Below, in pieces: positions 1 to 8,624 of a stretch of 64,000 bases of DNA (positions are counted from its first letter, which is position 1; each line of letters begins with the position of its first letter). Below the pieces are notes generated by a model, which had not been told where the DNA came from, did not search any database, and saw nothing but the letters and a program-made list of their open reading frames with translations. This stretch comes from Kroppenstedtia eburnea. GTDB taxonomy: Bacteria > Bacillota > Bacilli > Thermoactinomycetales > DSM-45169. The stretch is from positions 1,674,001 to 1,738,000 of the forward strand of contig NZ_CP048103.1 of NCBI RefSeq assembly GCF_013282215.1, given 5' to 3'. The position numbers and the translations under genes were made by a program.

Positions 1-1
1 A

Positions 2-571
2 ACAGGATGCCAGCGTGTGGATGGAAAGCCCGCGATGAAGCCATTTTGGGAGATTACGGAGGAAGAAGTGGAAAAATGCCTGGAAGCGACCCGGTGGTGT
101 CCGGCGGTAGACTTTTTCAGGGGGGGCGGCTTCTCCTCGCAATTTGTAACCGAGGGGAATATGCCCGTGACGATGGCCCGCATCAATTTGGTGAAGGGTC
201 TCGGCCCTGTTTTACAACTGGCGGAGGGATACACGGCGGAAGTTCCGGAGGAGATACAGCACATCCTGACCGAGCGTACCAATCCCACCTGGCCCACGAC
301 TTGGTTTGTTCCCAATCTCACGGGAACGGGAGCGTTTAAGGATGTTTATTCGGTGATGTGCCATTGGGGTTCCAATCATTGTGCGTTGAGTTACGGTCAT
401 ATCGGCGGGGATCTGATTACGCTAGCGTCCATGTTTCGTATCCCCGTGTCGATGCACAATGTCCCAGAGGAACGGATGTTCAGACCCAGCGCTTGGAGTG
501 CATTTGGCGAATCGGACCCGGTCGGGGCGGATTACCGTGCTTGTGCCACCTACGGGCCGCTTTATAAGTGA
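2..571 (+). CDS. fucI: L-fucose isomerase, C-terminal part (truncated by window edge)
   Basis: The reading frame is open from the window edge, so only about the last 189 residues of a normally ~590-residue protein are present. FucI converts L-fucose to L-fuculose, and in many bacteria D-arabinose to D-ribulose, in the cytosol using Mn2+. The segment has features typical of the FucI C-terminal region: [32 protein letters not shown], the [16 protein letters not shown] stretch with its metal and substrate histidines, and a YGPLYK end. The stop lies 9 bp before a ribulokinase-type gene, so the two are probably co-transcribed. A true L-fucose role would need a fuculokinase and an aldolase; the AraB-type partner suggests D-arabinose/D-ribulose use instead, which is inference. 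Confidence 0.9.
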   Translation, partial: TGCQRVDGKPAMKPFWEITEEEVEKCLEATRWCPAVDFFRGGGFSSQFVTEGNMPVTMARINLVKGLGPVLQLAEGYTAEVPEEIQHILTERTNPTWPTTWFVPNLTGTGAFKDVYSVMCHWGSNHCALSYGHIGGDLITLASMFRIPVSMHNVPEERMFRPSAWSAFGESDPVGADYRACATYGPLYK

Positions 572-580
572 GGGATCCAG

Positions 581-2227
581 ATGCGAAAATTTGTGATCGG
601 AATCGATTATGGAACGGAGTCTGGAAGGGTATTGCTGGCAGATGTTGAAAATGGAAAGGAAGTTGCTGCCCATGTAACCCAGTATCCCCATGGTGTCATC
701 ACTTCCGCCTTGCCGGGATCGGAAAGAAAGCTGAAACGGGACTGGGCATTGCAACATCCGGAAGATTACCTGAGGGTGTTAATAGAAGGGATTCCGACCG
801 TTCTCAAAAGCTCAGGCGTCGATCCGGCTCAGGTGATCGGCGTCGGTGTAGATTTTACCTCCAGCACCATCTTGCCGATCGATGAAAAAGGGATCCCTCT
901 TTGTTTGAAGGACGGATATCGGGATCATCCCCACAGCTGGGTAAAACTGTGGAAACACCATGCGGCGGAAGCGGAAGCTGTACAAGTGACCGAGCTGGCC
1001 GTTTCGCGGAAGGAGCCCTTCCTGAAACGGTACGGTGGAAAAGTTTCATCGGAATGGATGATTCCCAAGATCCTGCAGGTTGTTCATGAGGCGCCAGAAG
1101 TTTACGATCGTGCCGACCAATTTGTTGAAGCGGCGGATTGGTTAGTGTTCCGGTTGACGGGGAATCTGGTGCGCAATCTGGCCGGAGCCGGTTACAAAGG
1201 GATGTGGCACGACGGATTTCCCGATAACGATTTCTTTCAAGCGCTTCACCCCAGTTTGGAAGGGATTGCCGCCACCAAACTGCGTGGGGAGGTCCTGGCG
1301 CCGGGACGGAAAGTCGGGGGGATCCGTCCGGAGATAGCGGAACTAACCGGGCTTCTTCCCGGCACCGCCGTCGCCGCAGGGATGATTGATGCACATGCCG
1401 CCGTGCTAGGAGCGGGGGTATCTGAGCCCGGAAAAATGGTCATGGTCATGGGTACATCCACGTGTCACATGCTGATGGATTCCAAAGAGAAATTCGTCGA
1501 AGGGGTGGCCGGAGTCGTCCGGGATGGGATTATTCCAGGTTATTACGGTTACGAGGCGGGCCAGGCGGCGGTGGGGGATCTATTTGGCTGGTTTGTAAAA
1601 AACCTAGCCCCGCGAGTAAAAGAGGTGGAAAGTAACGGGGATTCCGGGGCCCTACACGAGTGGCTTGAATGGAAGGCCGGCCGATATCGGCCGGGGGAAA
1701 CCGGTTTATTGGCGTTGGATTGGTGGAACGGGAATCGTTCTGTTTTGATGGATGCTGATTTAACCGGGTTGTTGATCAGCTGCACCCTTTCTACCGGTCC
1801 GGCGGAAATCTACCGTGCTCTTCTCGAAGCGACCGCTTTTGGCACACGGAAGATCATCGACACCTTTGAAGGAAACGGTATACCAGTGACAGAGCTGTAC
1901 GCGGCAGGGGGGTTACCTAAGCGAAACCACCTGCTTATGCAAATCTATGCCGATGTGACGGGGCGCAGCATAAAAGTGCCTTTATCCAATGAAACGGGAG
2001 CTCTCGGCGCGGCGATCTGCGGAGCGGTTGCAGGTGGCGGTTATGACACTATGGAAGAGGCCATCCGGCATTTGGCTCAGAGCGGGTATAAAGTGTATAC
2101 ACCCAACGCTGAGCATATCTCGATTTACGACGATATGTATCAGATGTATCTGAACTTGCATGATCATTTTGGAAGGGATTCGGACCAGCTGATGAAAAAA
2201 CTGAAGATGTTGTCTGCTTCTGTTTGA
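581..2227 (+). CDS. araB: Ribulokinase (AraB-type FGGY kinase)
   Basis: A 548-residue FGGY-family sugar kinase, close to the usual ~560 residues of AraB. It phosphorylates ribulose to ribulose 5-phosphate with ATP. Visible motifs are the N-terminal phosphate-1 loop [10 protein letters not shown] (residues 7-16), [10 protein letters not shown] near 87-96, MGTSTCHM near 289, and the adenosine-binding AAGGLPKRN near 440. The start ATG is preceded by GAGGGATCCAG. It sits 9 bp behind a FucI-type isomerase rather than an AraA L-arabinose isomerase, so D-ribulose made from D-arabinose is a plausible substrate. AraB enzymes are known to accept several 2-ketopentoses, so the exact sugar is not settled. 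Confidence 0.88.
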   Translation: MRKFVIGIDYGTESGRVLLADVENGKEVAAHVTQYPHGVITSALPGSERKLKRDWALQHPEDYLRVLIEGIPTVLKSSGVDPAQVIGVGVDFTSSTILPIDEKGIPLCLKDGYRDHPHSWVKLWKHHAAEAEAVQVTELAVSRKEPFLKRYGGKVSSEWMIPKILQVVHEAPEVYDRADQFVEAADWLVFRLTGNLVRNLAGAGYKGMWHDGFPDNDFFQALHPSLEGIAATKLRGEVLAPGRKVGGIRPEIAELTGLLPGTAVAAGMIDAHAAVLGAGVSEPGKMVMVMGTSTCHMLMDSKEKFVEGVAGVVRDGIIPGYYGYEAGQAAVGDLFGWFVKNLAPRVKEVESNGDSGALHEWLEWKAGRYRPGETGLLALDWWNGNRSVLMDADLTGLLISCTLSTGPAEIYRALLEATAFGTRKIIDTFEGNGIPVTELYAAGGLPKRNHLLMQIYADVTGRSIKVPLSNETGALGAAICGAVAGGGYDTMEEAIRHLAQSGYKVYTPNAEHISIYDDMYQMYLNLHDHFGRDSDQLMKKLKMLSASV

Positions 2228-2253
2228 AGCGGACGTACCGCTCAAAACCTATC

Positions 2254-2280
2254 TCCCCAAGGAAAAGCTTGGGGATTTTT
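2254..2280 (+). terminator. Rho-independent terminator after araB
   Basis: Stem TCCCCAAG (2254-2261) / CTTGGGGA (2268-2275) with a six-base loop, followed by a T run. It closes the fucI-araB transcript. Confidence 0.85.
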
Positions 2281-2364
2281 GAATCTTCATCTCTCCCTAT
2301 CTTCCCTTATAGCGTAGGATATCCGTGGATTGTGGATTGCTTATATAAAGTTTGCCATCGTTTG

Positions 2365-2500
2365 TTGAAAAAAAAAGCCTCTCCGTAGGAAGGCTCTGAC
2401 TTCAAAACAGCACGGAGTCCTCTGCCAAAGGTCGGAGGAGCTTCGTCTGATTACACGTATCGAACCATCGCCCGTCAGGTACACAGGAACGGGCGAATGG
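2365..2500 (-). ncRNA. Possible small structured RNA with its own terminator (unidentified)
   Basis: Read on the minus strand this gap contains a GCCCGT/ACGGGC hairpin, a CCTC/GAGG hairpin, and then an AGCCTTCC/GGAGAGGCT stem followed by nine T residues, a good intrinsic terminator at about 2367-2390. An alternative CTCCGT/ACGGAG pairing overlaps the terminator stem, giving two exclusive folds. No open reading frame is convincing, and downstream on this strand lies only the 3' end of araB. I do not recognise an RNA family. A small RNA is one explanation; a remnant leader is another. Confidence 0.3.
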
Positions 2501-2547
2501 AAATAATACTTCCCCGGATCATGGATTCGGGCATTGCCTTCGTCATC

Positions 2548-2571
2548 CTATATGCGATATATTGCATATAG
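2548..2571. promoter_or_regulatory. Near-perfect 24-bp palindrome, candidate GntR operator
   Basis: The arms CTATATGC and GCATATAG are exact inverted repeats around GATATATT, ending 27 bp before the GTG start of the GntR regulator. Many GntR/FCD regulators bind palindromes near their own promoter, so autoregulation and control of the two downstream exporters is likely. The rest of the 2281-2598 gap holds the possible minus-strand RNA. Confidence 0.55.
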
Positions 2572-2598
2572 CTTATGGAATAATCAGGGGGGAGCAGG

Positions 2599-3318
2599 GT
2601 GCCCATTCCGGGAGAATTGGAAAAATACAGACGGGTGTCGGCGAAGGATCGGGTGTTGATGTGGTTGCAGGAGTGGATCACCGATGGGACGTTGCAGCCG
2701 GGGGAGAAGATCGTGGACGGGGAGTTGGCGGAAGCGATCGGTGTCAGCCGGACCCCGGTCCGGGAAGCGCTGCAGATGTTGGAACTGCAGGGGTTTGTGG
2801 AGATGAAGCCGGGCAAGGAGACCCGGGTGACCGGATTGAGCCGTCGGGATGCGACCCATCTGTATCCCACGTTGGCGGCGCTGGAGTCGCTGGCGGCGGA
2901 AGAGGCGGCGGGGCGGATCACATCGGAGACCCTGGCGTTGTTGAAAGAATACAATGAAGAATTTGCCCGGGCGATCCGGGATCGGGACCGGAAACGGGCG
3001 CTGGAGTGGGATGAAAGGTTTCACCGGAGCATTGTGGAGACGGCGGCCAATCCTTATATCTCCGATTTCACCACGGTCCTGCAGTTGCATATCAAACGGT
3101 TGAAGTTTGTCTTCTTCGGATCTTCCATGGTTCCGGCTCAAGTGTCGGTATCGGAACACCGGGAGATCATCGAGGCGCTGGAGGAAGGGGACGGGACCCG
3201 GGCGGCCCGGTGTGTGAAACAAAATTGGCTGCGGGCGATGGAGACGGTGATGCACCAGCTCCAAAGGAGAGAAGAAAAACATTTGCGAGGGGGAGACGGG
3301 GATGAGCGGGAAGCCTGA
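2599..3318 (+). CDS. GntR-family transcriptional regulator with FCD ligand domain
   Basis: 239 residues: an N-terminal winged helix-turn-helix of the GntR type (about 15-80, with the typical GEKIVDGELAEAIGVSRTPV segment) followed by an all-helical FCD effector domain (about 90-220). Proteins of this FadR/VanR class bind DNA as dimers and release it when an organic-acid-type ligand binds. The GTG start follows a GGGGGGAG ribosome site. The 3' end overlaps the next gene by 17 bp, so it is co-transcribed with two EamA transporters; it probably controls export of its ligand. The ligand cannot be told from sequence. Confidence 0.88.
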   Translation: MPIPGELEKYRRVSAKDRVLMWLQEWITDGTLQPGEKIVDGELAEAIGVSRTPVREALQMLELQGFVEMKPGKETRVTGLSRRDATHLYPTLAALESLAAEEAAGRITSETLALLKEYNEEFARAIRDRDRKRALEWDERFHRSIVETAANPYISDFTTVLQLHIKRLKFVFFGSSMVPAQVSVSEHREIIEALEEGDGTRAARCVKQNWLRAMETVMHQLQRREEKHLRGGDGDEREA

Positions 3319-4267
3319 AAGATCCACAGGTCGGATCTATCTGTTGCTGGTGCTGACCACGGTTTTTTGGGGCAGTGCCTTTCCCGCATCCAAAGTGGCT
3401 GTCGCCTCGGTCTCGCCCACAGTGGCGGCTTTTTTCCGGTTCGGTCTGGGAGCGGTCTTTATGCTCCTGATCTTGTGGTTGGGGAAGGGGAAAAGGCGCA
3501 GGATTCCCAAGCAATTTCGGGGAGCGGTGATTGGGTTGGGGGTGACGGGGGTCGCCCTTTACAATTTGTTCTTCTTCTGGGCGCTTCACTTTTCCCCGGC
3601 TTCCGACGGAAGTATGATCATTCCCACGATGAGTCCGGTGATCACGGTGCTGTTGGCAGCCCTCTGGTGGAAAGAAAAGCTGCAACGGTCCCGGCTGGCG
3701 GGACTGGTGGTCGCATTTGCGGGAGCGCTCTTCTTTTTTTCCGGAATTCTGATGGGAGATGGGGTCGGAGGGGGAGAACGGCTGATCGGGGCCTTGTTTT
3801 TTCTGTTGGCCGCAATCTGCTGGGCTTTTTATACGTTGTACGGAAACGGGGTGCTGAAGGAGCTGGATCCCTTTCCGGTGACCGCTTATGCCATGTTGAC
3901 GGGAGCGGTGCTTCTCGGTCTGTTCGCCGCTCCCGATCTGATGAGCGTCTCGTGGTCATCTCTTGAACCGGGATTTTGGATCAACCAATTTTATCTGGCG
4001 CTCTGTCCCAGTGTGCTGGCCAATTGGTTTTATTACCGGGGTGTACAGTCGGTGGGGGCTTCCCGTGCCGCCATGTTTATGTATATTGTTCCCGTTTCCG
4101 GGGTGTTGCTGGCGGTCACCCTGTTGGGGGAACGGTTGGCACCGGTGCAAGTGTTCGGCTCCCTGCTCATGGTTTTGGGGATCTGGCTGGTCAACCGACG
4201 TCAGGAGCCGTCACCGGTGGAGAGACAGAGGAACAGGTCTGCGGAAGCGGGAGTGGAACAGAGCTGA
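3302..4267 (+). CDS. EamA/DMT-family drug/metabolite exporter
   Basis: 321 residues with about ten hydrophobic segments in two repeated EamA halves. The first half opens with the conserved TTVFWGSAFPASKV stretch; the second contains GASRAAMFMYIVPV and LLGERLAP. Family members export small metabolites or amino acids by antiport across the cytoplasmic membrane. The ATG overlaps the end of the GntR gene, and the second EamA gene starts 36 bp downstream, so the three form one operon. The two EamA proteins could act separately or as a pair; the substrate is unknown. Confidence 0.87.
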   Translation: MSGKPERSTGRIYLLLVLTTVFWGSAFPASKVAVASVSPTVAAFFRFGLGAVFMLLILWLGKGKRRRIPKQFRGAVIGLGVTGVALYNLFFFWALHFSPASDGSMIIPTMSPVITVLLAALWWKEKLQRSRLAGLVVAFAGALFFFSGILMGDGVGGGERLIGALFFLLAAICWAFYTLYGNGVLKELDPFPVTAYAMLTGAVLLGLFAAPDLMSVSWSSLEPGFWINQFYLALCPSVLANWFYYRGVQSVGASRAAMFMYIVPVSGVLLAVTLLGERLAPVQVFGSLLMVLGIWLVNRRQEPSPVERQRNRSAEAGVEQS

Positions 4268-4303
4268 CTTGGTAGAGGATGGGTGAAAGGGGGAACTGAA
4301 TAG

Positions 4304-5257
4304 ATGTCTCTTCGTAAAAACAATCGAATCAAAGGGTTTGCCATGGTGTTGGGTGCGGCGATGCTGTGGGGGTTTACCGGCACCGTGGCCCAGCATCTTC
4401 TCCACGACCGACAGGTGGATCCCGGTTGGCTGGTGACGGTTCGCCTACTGGTCTCGGGAATTTTGCTCCTCCTGTTCATCTCTTTGCGAGGCGAGGGGGC
4501 ACAGGTACGGGCCGTCTGGAAGACACCGCGGGACCGGTGGGAGCTTCTGCTGTTGGGAGTGGTGGGGATGATGGGGGTCCAATACACCTTTTTCGCCGCC
4601 ATCGATACAGGGAATGCAGCCACGGCAACCCTGCTCCAATACTTGGGCCCGGTCCTGCTGACGGGCTGGGTGGCCCTTTCCATGCGGCGAATGCCGGAGA
4701 GCCGGGAGTGGGCGGCGGTCGGTTTCGCGCTGACCGGCACTTTCTTTTTGGTGACCGGCGGCAGTGGCTCCTCTCTTTCGATTTCACCCGCCGCCCTGAT
4801 CTGGGGATTGTTGTCGGCGGTAACCCTCGCCTTTTACACAGTCTATCCTGCCCGGCTGTTGAAACGATGGGGTTCGGCACCGGTGGTGGGCTGGGCGATG
4901 TTGATCGGAGGGGTGGCCCTGGCTTTCTTCTGCCCGCCCTGGGCGGCCCCCTGGTCTGTCTGGAGTGTGGAAACGATCCTTCTGATCCTGTTGGTGGTGG
5001 TGTTTGGGACATTGGTGCCTTTTTTTCTGTATTTGGACAGTCTCCGCTTTCTTTTGCCATCGGAAACGGGACTGCTCTCCTGTGCCGAGCCCTTGACCGC
5101 CGCGGTACTGGCCGTCTGGTGGCTGGGGGTGCCCTTTGGGCCGGGAGAGTGGCTGGGAGCCCTTCTGATCATGGGAACGGTGATTCTCCTCTCCATCGGT
5201 GGACAGCGGGAGCGGGTCCCTGCCAAAAGCGGGTCCAAACCCGCGGGAGGGTTTTGA
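4304..5257 (+). CDS. EamA/DMT-family transporter, second copy
   Basis: 317 residues, ten predicted membrane segments and two EamA halves. Visible signatures are AMLWGFTGTVAQHLL at the N-terminus, AATATLLQYLGPVLL in the first half, and SLRFLLPSETGLLSCAEPLTA in the second. This pattern resembles the YicL/RarD-like group more than the preceding gene does, so the pair is not a recent duplication. It is preceded by GAAAGGGGGAAC. It is the last gene of the GntR operon; a partial F2 repeat, an F1 repeat and a strong terminator follow. Confidence 0.87.
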   Translation: MSLRKNNRIKGFAMVLGAAMLWGFTGTVAQHLLHDRQVDPGWLVTVRLLVSGILLLLFISLRGEGAQVRAVWKTPRDRWELLLLGVVGMMGVQYTFFAAIDTGNAATATLLQYLGPVLLTGWVALSMRRMPESREWAAVGFALTGTFFLVTGGSGSSLSISPAALIWGLLSAVTLAFYTVYPARLLKRWGSAPVVGWAMLIGGVALAFFCPPWAAPWSVWSVETILLILLVVVFGTLVPFFLYLDSLRFLLPSETGLLSCAEPLTAAVLAVWWLGVPFGPGEWLGALLIMGTVILLSIGGQRERVPAKSGSKPAGGF

Positions 5258-5264
5258 TACCAGA

Positions 5265-5300
5265 ACGTGTCCGGCAATTCAAGTCTCCGAGGAATGGGAG
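5265..5300 (+). repeat. F2 dispersed repeat, left-end fragment
   Basis: The sequence ACGTGTCCGGCAATTCAAGT matches the left end of the copies at 19042 and 32768. The right half is missing and an F1 element begins about 10 bp further on, as if F1 replaced it. Confidence 0.65.
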
Positions 5301-5310
5301 TAAGAGCAAC

Positions 5311-5421
5311 AGAGGGAGGGTTGGGTTTCACATGGAATGACTTTGGCTCGCAAGAACAACGGAATGGAATGTGAAACCCAATCCCGACCCTTCAAAAGCG
5401 CACTAAATCACAATGCTTCTG
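5311..5421 (+). repeat. F1 dispersed repeat, short form (core only)
   Basis: It carries the F1 core hairpin (GGGTTTCACAT near 5324 pairing with ATGTGAAACCC near 5371) and ends with ACTAAATCACAATGCTTCT, one terminal inverted repeat. The other terminus and the variable units are absent. It lies between the EamA operon and its terminator. Confidence 0.85.
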
Positions 5422-5431
5422 ATGCAAAGCA

Positions 5432-5463
5432 AAGCGGCTTCCATCATGGGAAGCCGCTTTTTG
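5432..5463 (+). terminator. Strong intrinsic terminator
   Basis: Perfect 11-bp stem AAGCGGCTTCC (5432-5442) / GGAAGCCGCTT (5449-5459) followed by five T residues. It ends the EamA operon and may also serve the opposite strand. Confidence 0.85.
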
Positions 5464-5469
5464 GAGGGA

Positions 5470-5640
5470 TCACTGGATCCCGATCAATTCGTCATAGATG
5501 GCGAGGAGGGTGACACCGACGGTGGCCAGAGTCAACAAACCGCCGATGTAAAATCCGGGTTTGTTCCCTTCCCGTTTATTGGTCAGGGTTCCTCTGATGG
5601 CGAGCACACTGATGAAGATCAAAATGACAGTCATGTACAT
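5470..5640 (-). CDS. Small two-helix membrane protein (56 aa), unidentified
   Basis: A 56-residue frame on the minus strand reading MYMTVILIFISVLAI, then a charged loop (RGTLTNKREGNKPG), then FYIGGLLTLATVGVTLLAIY. That is two hydrophobic helices joined by a basic hairpin, a composition unlikely by chance. It has its own promoter (TTGCCC-17 bp-TATACT, 5734-5762) about 95 bp upstream. I do not recognise a family. Start choice is uncertain: the second Met (residue 3) is also possible. It is too short for standard ORF cut-offs. Confidence 0.6.
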   Translation of the reverse strand: MYMTVILIFISVLAIRGTLTNKREGNKPGFYIGGLLTLATVGVTLLAIYDELIGIQ

Positions 5641-5733
5641 TTGGATGTTTCACCCGCTTTCCGATTCCGGTTCTGTGTTCGGAGGGCGCCACTCCGATAC
5701 CCGGCGCCCATAGGATTTCCGTTCTCCATGTTC

Positions 5734-5762
5734 AGTATACTGTCGTGTCGGTGGCAGGGCAA
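5734..5762 (-). promoter_or_regulatory. SigA-type promoter for the 56-aa membrane protein
   Basis: On the minus strand: -35 TTGCCC (5757-5762), a 17-bp spacer and -10 TATACT (5734-5739). Confidence 0.6.
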
Positions 5763-5859
5763 GAGCCCGGGCGGCCACTCCTTCCGGCGGGTCGGGCCGG
5801 AAACGGAAACCCTCCGTGATTTGCCGGTGACAGGGTTTTTCACGGATTTGTGAACATCA

Positions 5860-5952
5860 TCAAAGGATGGTCAGCACCCCGCTGATCAGTGTGGTGAGAA
5901 GGAGGGTGACGATGATGACATAGACGACGGTTTTAACCCAGATCGGCTGCAT
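5860..5952 (-). CDS. Prli42-like 30-aa stressosome-associated membrane miniprotein
   Basis: A 30-residue frame, MQPIWVKTVVYVIIVTLL followed by a second hydrophobic half ending VLTIL, behind a good ribosome site (GAGGTG, 7 bp from ATG). The pattern of a short polar start, VVYV, a hydrophobic helix with T/S and G, and a near-immediate end fits the Prli42 family. That family tethers the stressosome to the membrane in Listeria and occurs widely in Bacillales. The identification rests on remembered family pattern, not an alignment. It lies divergently from the methylmalonyl-CoA mutase operon. Confidence 0.6.
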   Translation of the reverse strand: MQPIWVKTVVYVIIVTLLLTTLISGVLTIL

Positions 5953-6081
5953 GAAATCACCTCTGATCATCTATTTTAGCCGAGAGGGTTGCCGCCTGTC
6001 CAACCGCAGACGGGGCATTTTTGATATATTAAGATGTGAGAGCGCTTTATTGGTTCATTTATCCGGATGGGAGGGAGATCT

Positions 6082-7737
6082 TTGACAACAGAGAACTTTG
6101 ATGAGGTGTACCGGGAATGGGAAGAGAAAACCCGGCAACTTCTCGAAAAATATCCGGAACAGCGGGAACGGTTTGAAACGTTGTCCGGGATTGAAGTGAA
6201 ACGATTGTATACGACCCGGGATCGGAAGGGGGAGGAGATGGAGAAAATCGGCCTTCCCGGGGAATATCCCTACACCCGGGGGATCCGGCCCACCATGTAC
6301 CGCTCCCGGAATTGGACGATGCGTCAATATGCGGGATTCGGGTCGGCGGCGGAAACCAACCGCCGCTTCCGGTATCTCCTGGAACAGGGGCAGACGGGTT
6401 TGTCCGTCGCCTTTGATCTGCCCACCCAGATCGGATATGATTCCGACGATCCGATGGCGGCGGGGGAAGTGGGGAAAGTGGGGGTGGCGATCGATTCCCT
6501 GGAGGATATGGAGCGTCTCCTGGAGGGAATTCCCCTGGATCGGGTGAGCACCTCCATGACGATCAACGCCCCCGCCTCCATCCTGTTGGCAATGTATATC
6601 GCAGTGGGGGAGAAGCAGGGGGTTCCGGCGGAAAAGCTGACCGGCACCATCCAAAATGATATCCTGAAAGAGTATATCGCCCGGGGAACTTATATCTTCC
6701 CCCCTCAACCCTCCATGCGTCTGATCACGGATATCTTTGCCTATTGTGCTGAAAAGGTCCCCCGTTGGAACACGATCAGTATCAGCGGCTACCATATCCG
6801 GGAAGCGGGTTCCACAGCGGTTCAGGAGGTGGCCTTCACACTGGCAGACGGAATCGCCTATGTTCAGGCGGCGGTGGAAGCCGGATTGGATGTGGATCGG
6901 TTTGCCCCGCGGCTCTCCTTTTTCTTCAACGCCCACAACCACTTCTTTGAAGAGGTGGCCAAGTTTCGAGCCGCCCGACGTCTCTGGTCCCGCATTATGA
7001 AAGAACGGTTCGGGGCGAAAAATCCCCGTTCCTTGCAGCTGCGGTTCCATACCCAGACAGGGGGATCCACCTTGACCGCCCAGCAGCCCGACAACAATAT
7101 CGTCCGGGTCACCCTGCAGGCATTGGCGGCGGTGTTGGGGGGAACCCAGAGCCTGCATACCAACGCCAGGGATGAGGCCCTTGCCTTGCCGACGGAGGCA
7201 TCGGCGCGGGTGGCCCTCCGAACCCAGCAGATCATCGCCTATGAGAGCGGAGTGACTCAGACGGTGGATCCGATGGGCGGCTCCTGGTACGTGGAAGCGC
7301 TTACCGACGAGATTGAAGAGAGGGCTCTCGCCCACATTGAGCGGATTGATGAGTTGGGAGGCGCCGTGGCCGCGGTGGAGCAGGGATATATGCAACGGGA
7401 GATCCAGCGGGCGGCCCTGGAAACCCAGAAGGGGATCGAATCCGGTGAGGAAGTGGTGGTCGGTGTGAACCGCTTCCGTCTCGATCAGGAAGAGCAGCCG
7501 GAGTTGTATCGGGTGGATCCGGCACTGGCCCGGGAACAAGTTGAGCGGTTGGAGTCTCTGCGGCAGCGTCGAAATGGGGAGGAGACGGACCGACGGCTGG
7601 CCGCCCTGAAGCGGGGAGCCGAAGGGACGGAGAATCTGATGCCTCTGATCCTGGATGCTGTCCGTGCCTATGCAACTGTCGGGGAGATCGCCAATGCATT
7701 GCGGGAAGTCTTCGGTGAGTATGAGCCGATCGGATAA
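6082..7737 (+). CDS. mutA: Methylmalonyl-CoA mutase, catalytic large subunit
   Basis: 551 residues forming the TIM-barrel substrate domain of methylmalonyl-CoA mutase, which interconverts succinyl-CoA and (R)-methylmalonyl-CoA with adenosylcobalamin. Motifs include [26 protein letters not shown], the CoA-contacting [34 protein letters not shown], and [16 protein letters not shown]. The C-terminal B12 domain found in long mutases is absent and is supplied by the next gene. I prefer the TTG at 6082: the purine-rich GGGAGGGAGA just before it is a ribosome site, whereas ATG 6067 has none. It opens an operon with the B12 subunit, epimerase and carboxyltransferase. Confidence 0.93.
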   Translation: MTTENFDEVYREWEEKTRQLLEKYPEQRERFETLSGIEVKRLYTTRDRKGEEMEKIGLPGEYPYTRGIRPTMYRSRNWTMRQYAGFGSAAETNRRFRYLLEQGQTGLSVAFDLPTQIGYDSDDPMAAGEVGKVGVAIDSLEDMERLLEGIPLDRVSTSMTINAPASILLAMYIAVGEKQGVPAEKLTGTIQNDILKEYIARGTYIFPPQPSMRLITDIFAYCAEKVPRWNTISISGYHIREAGSTAVQEVAFTLADGIAYVQAAVEAGLDVDRFAPRLSFFFNAHNHFFEEVAKFRAARRLWSRIMKERFGAKNPRSLQLRFHTQTGGSTLTAQQPDNNIVRVTLQALAAVLGGTQSLHTNARDEALALPTEASARVALRTQQIIAYESGVTQTVDPMGGSWYVEALTDEIEERALAHIERIDELGGAVAAVEQGYMQREIQRAALETQKGIESGEEVVVGVNRFRLDQEEQPELYRVDPALAREQVERLESLRQRRNGEETDRRLAALKRGAEGTENLMPLILDAVRAYATVGEIANALREVFGEYEPIG

Positions 7738-7756
7738 AAGAGAGGAGTGGAGGAGG

Positions 7757-8164
7757 ATGGATCGACCGATACGCGTGTTGGTGGCCAAACCGGGTTTGGA
7801 TGGACACGACCGGGGAGCATTGATCATCGCACAGTCCCTGCGGGATGAAGGGATGGAAGTGATCTACAGCGGTTTGCGTCAATCACCGGCCCAGATCGTG
7901 GCCACGGCGATTCAGGAGGATGTGGATGTGATCGGTCTCTCCTGTTTGTCGGGCGCCCACAATGAACTGTTTCCCCAGGTGACACGTCTGTTGAAAGAGC
8001 AAGGGGCGGAGGAGATCATCGTGGTGGGAGGGGGCGTCATCCCCCAATCCGACATCCCGTTTCTGAAGGAGCACGGGATTCGGCAGATCTTCACCCCCGG
8101 CACCTCCACCAAGGAGACGGCGGAGTTTATTCGCCGGGCAGTCCGGGAAAAGGAGGGGGTCTGA
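7757..8164 (+). CDS. mutB: Methylmalonyl-CoA mutase, cobalamin-binding small subunit
   Basis: 135 residues with a Rossmann-like B12 fold. The DGHDRG motif (His17) is the DxHxxG base-off cobalamin ligand; IGLSCLSGAH and VVGGGVIP are the remaining B12-loop signatures. It must pair with the preceding large subunit to give active mutase. It starts 17 bp after mutA behind GGAGTGGAGGAGG, and epimerase follows after 1 bp. The split arrangement is known in archaea and some Firmicutes. The MeaB-type chaperone often found with the mutase is not in this window. Confidence 0.92.
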   Translation: MDRPIRVLVAKPGLDGHDRGALIIAQSLRDEGMEVIYSGLRQSPAQIVATAIQEDVDVIGLSCLSGAHNELFPQVTRLLKEQGAEEIIVVGGGVIPQSDIPFLKEHGIRQIFTPGTSTKETAEFIRRAVREKEGV

Positions 8165-8165
8165 C

Positions 8166-8591
8166 ATGAAGCCGGTGGTCTCTCCGGAGAAAATCGACCA
8201 TGTGGGCATTGCGGTGAAAAGTCTCGAAACGGCCGTTCCCCTCTACCGGGATATCCTGGGGTTGCCCTTTCTCGGGGAAGAAACCGTGGACAGTGAACAG
8301 GTGCGCGTCGCCTTTTTCCGGCTGGGGGAAGTCAAAGTGGAATTGTTGGAACCGACTTCCCCGGAGAGTCCCATCGCCCGTTTTATTGAGAAGCGGGGAG
8401 AAGGGATTCACCATATCGCCCTCTCGGTGAAGGAGATTGAGGGAGAGCTGGAAGGACTGGCGGCGGCGGGAATCCGTCTCATCGACGAGCGTCCCAAGCC
8501 GGGGGCCAACGGGACCCAGGTGGCCTTTCTCCACCCCAAGTCAACACTCGGTGTGCTTTACGAATTGTGTCAACCTGGGAAGTCGAACTGA
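8166..8591 (+). CDS. mce: Methylmalonyl-CoA epimerase
   Basis: 141 residues of the glyoxalase/VOC fold. IDHVGIAVKSLETAVPLYRDILG forms the first beta-alpha-beta module (metal His12), GIHHIALSV carries the second metal histidine, and GVLYELCQP holds the terminal glutamate. The enzyme interconverts (R)- and (S)-methylmalonyl-CoA, linking the mutase to the biotin-dependent carboxylase. Length is normal. It lies 1 bp behind the B12 subunit, so translation is probably coupled. B. subtilis carries the counterpart (yqjC) beside yqjD in the same order. Confidence 0.93.
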   Translation: MKPVVSPEKIDHVGIAVKSLETAVPLYRDILGLPFLGEETVDSEQVRVAFFRLGEVKVELLEPTSPESPIARFIEKRGEGIHHIALSVKEIEGELEGLAAAGIRLIDERPKPGANGTQVAFLHPKSTLGVLYELCQPGKSN

Positions 8592-8624
8592 TCGGGAGAG
8601 GAAATCTGGACAGGGAGGACCACG

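Noticed and set aside
2562-2957. 131-aa + frame and 159/247-aa minus frames over the GntR gene
   Set aside because: Shadow frames of a GC-rich gene, with low-complexity composition and no ribosome site; the GntR frame has clear domain signatures.
6055-7827. 590-aa minus-strand frame over mutA
   Set aside because: Antisense shadow of a strongly conserved gene; composition rich in Gly, Pro, His and Arg without motifs.
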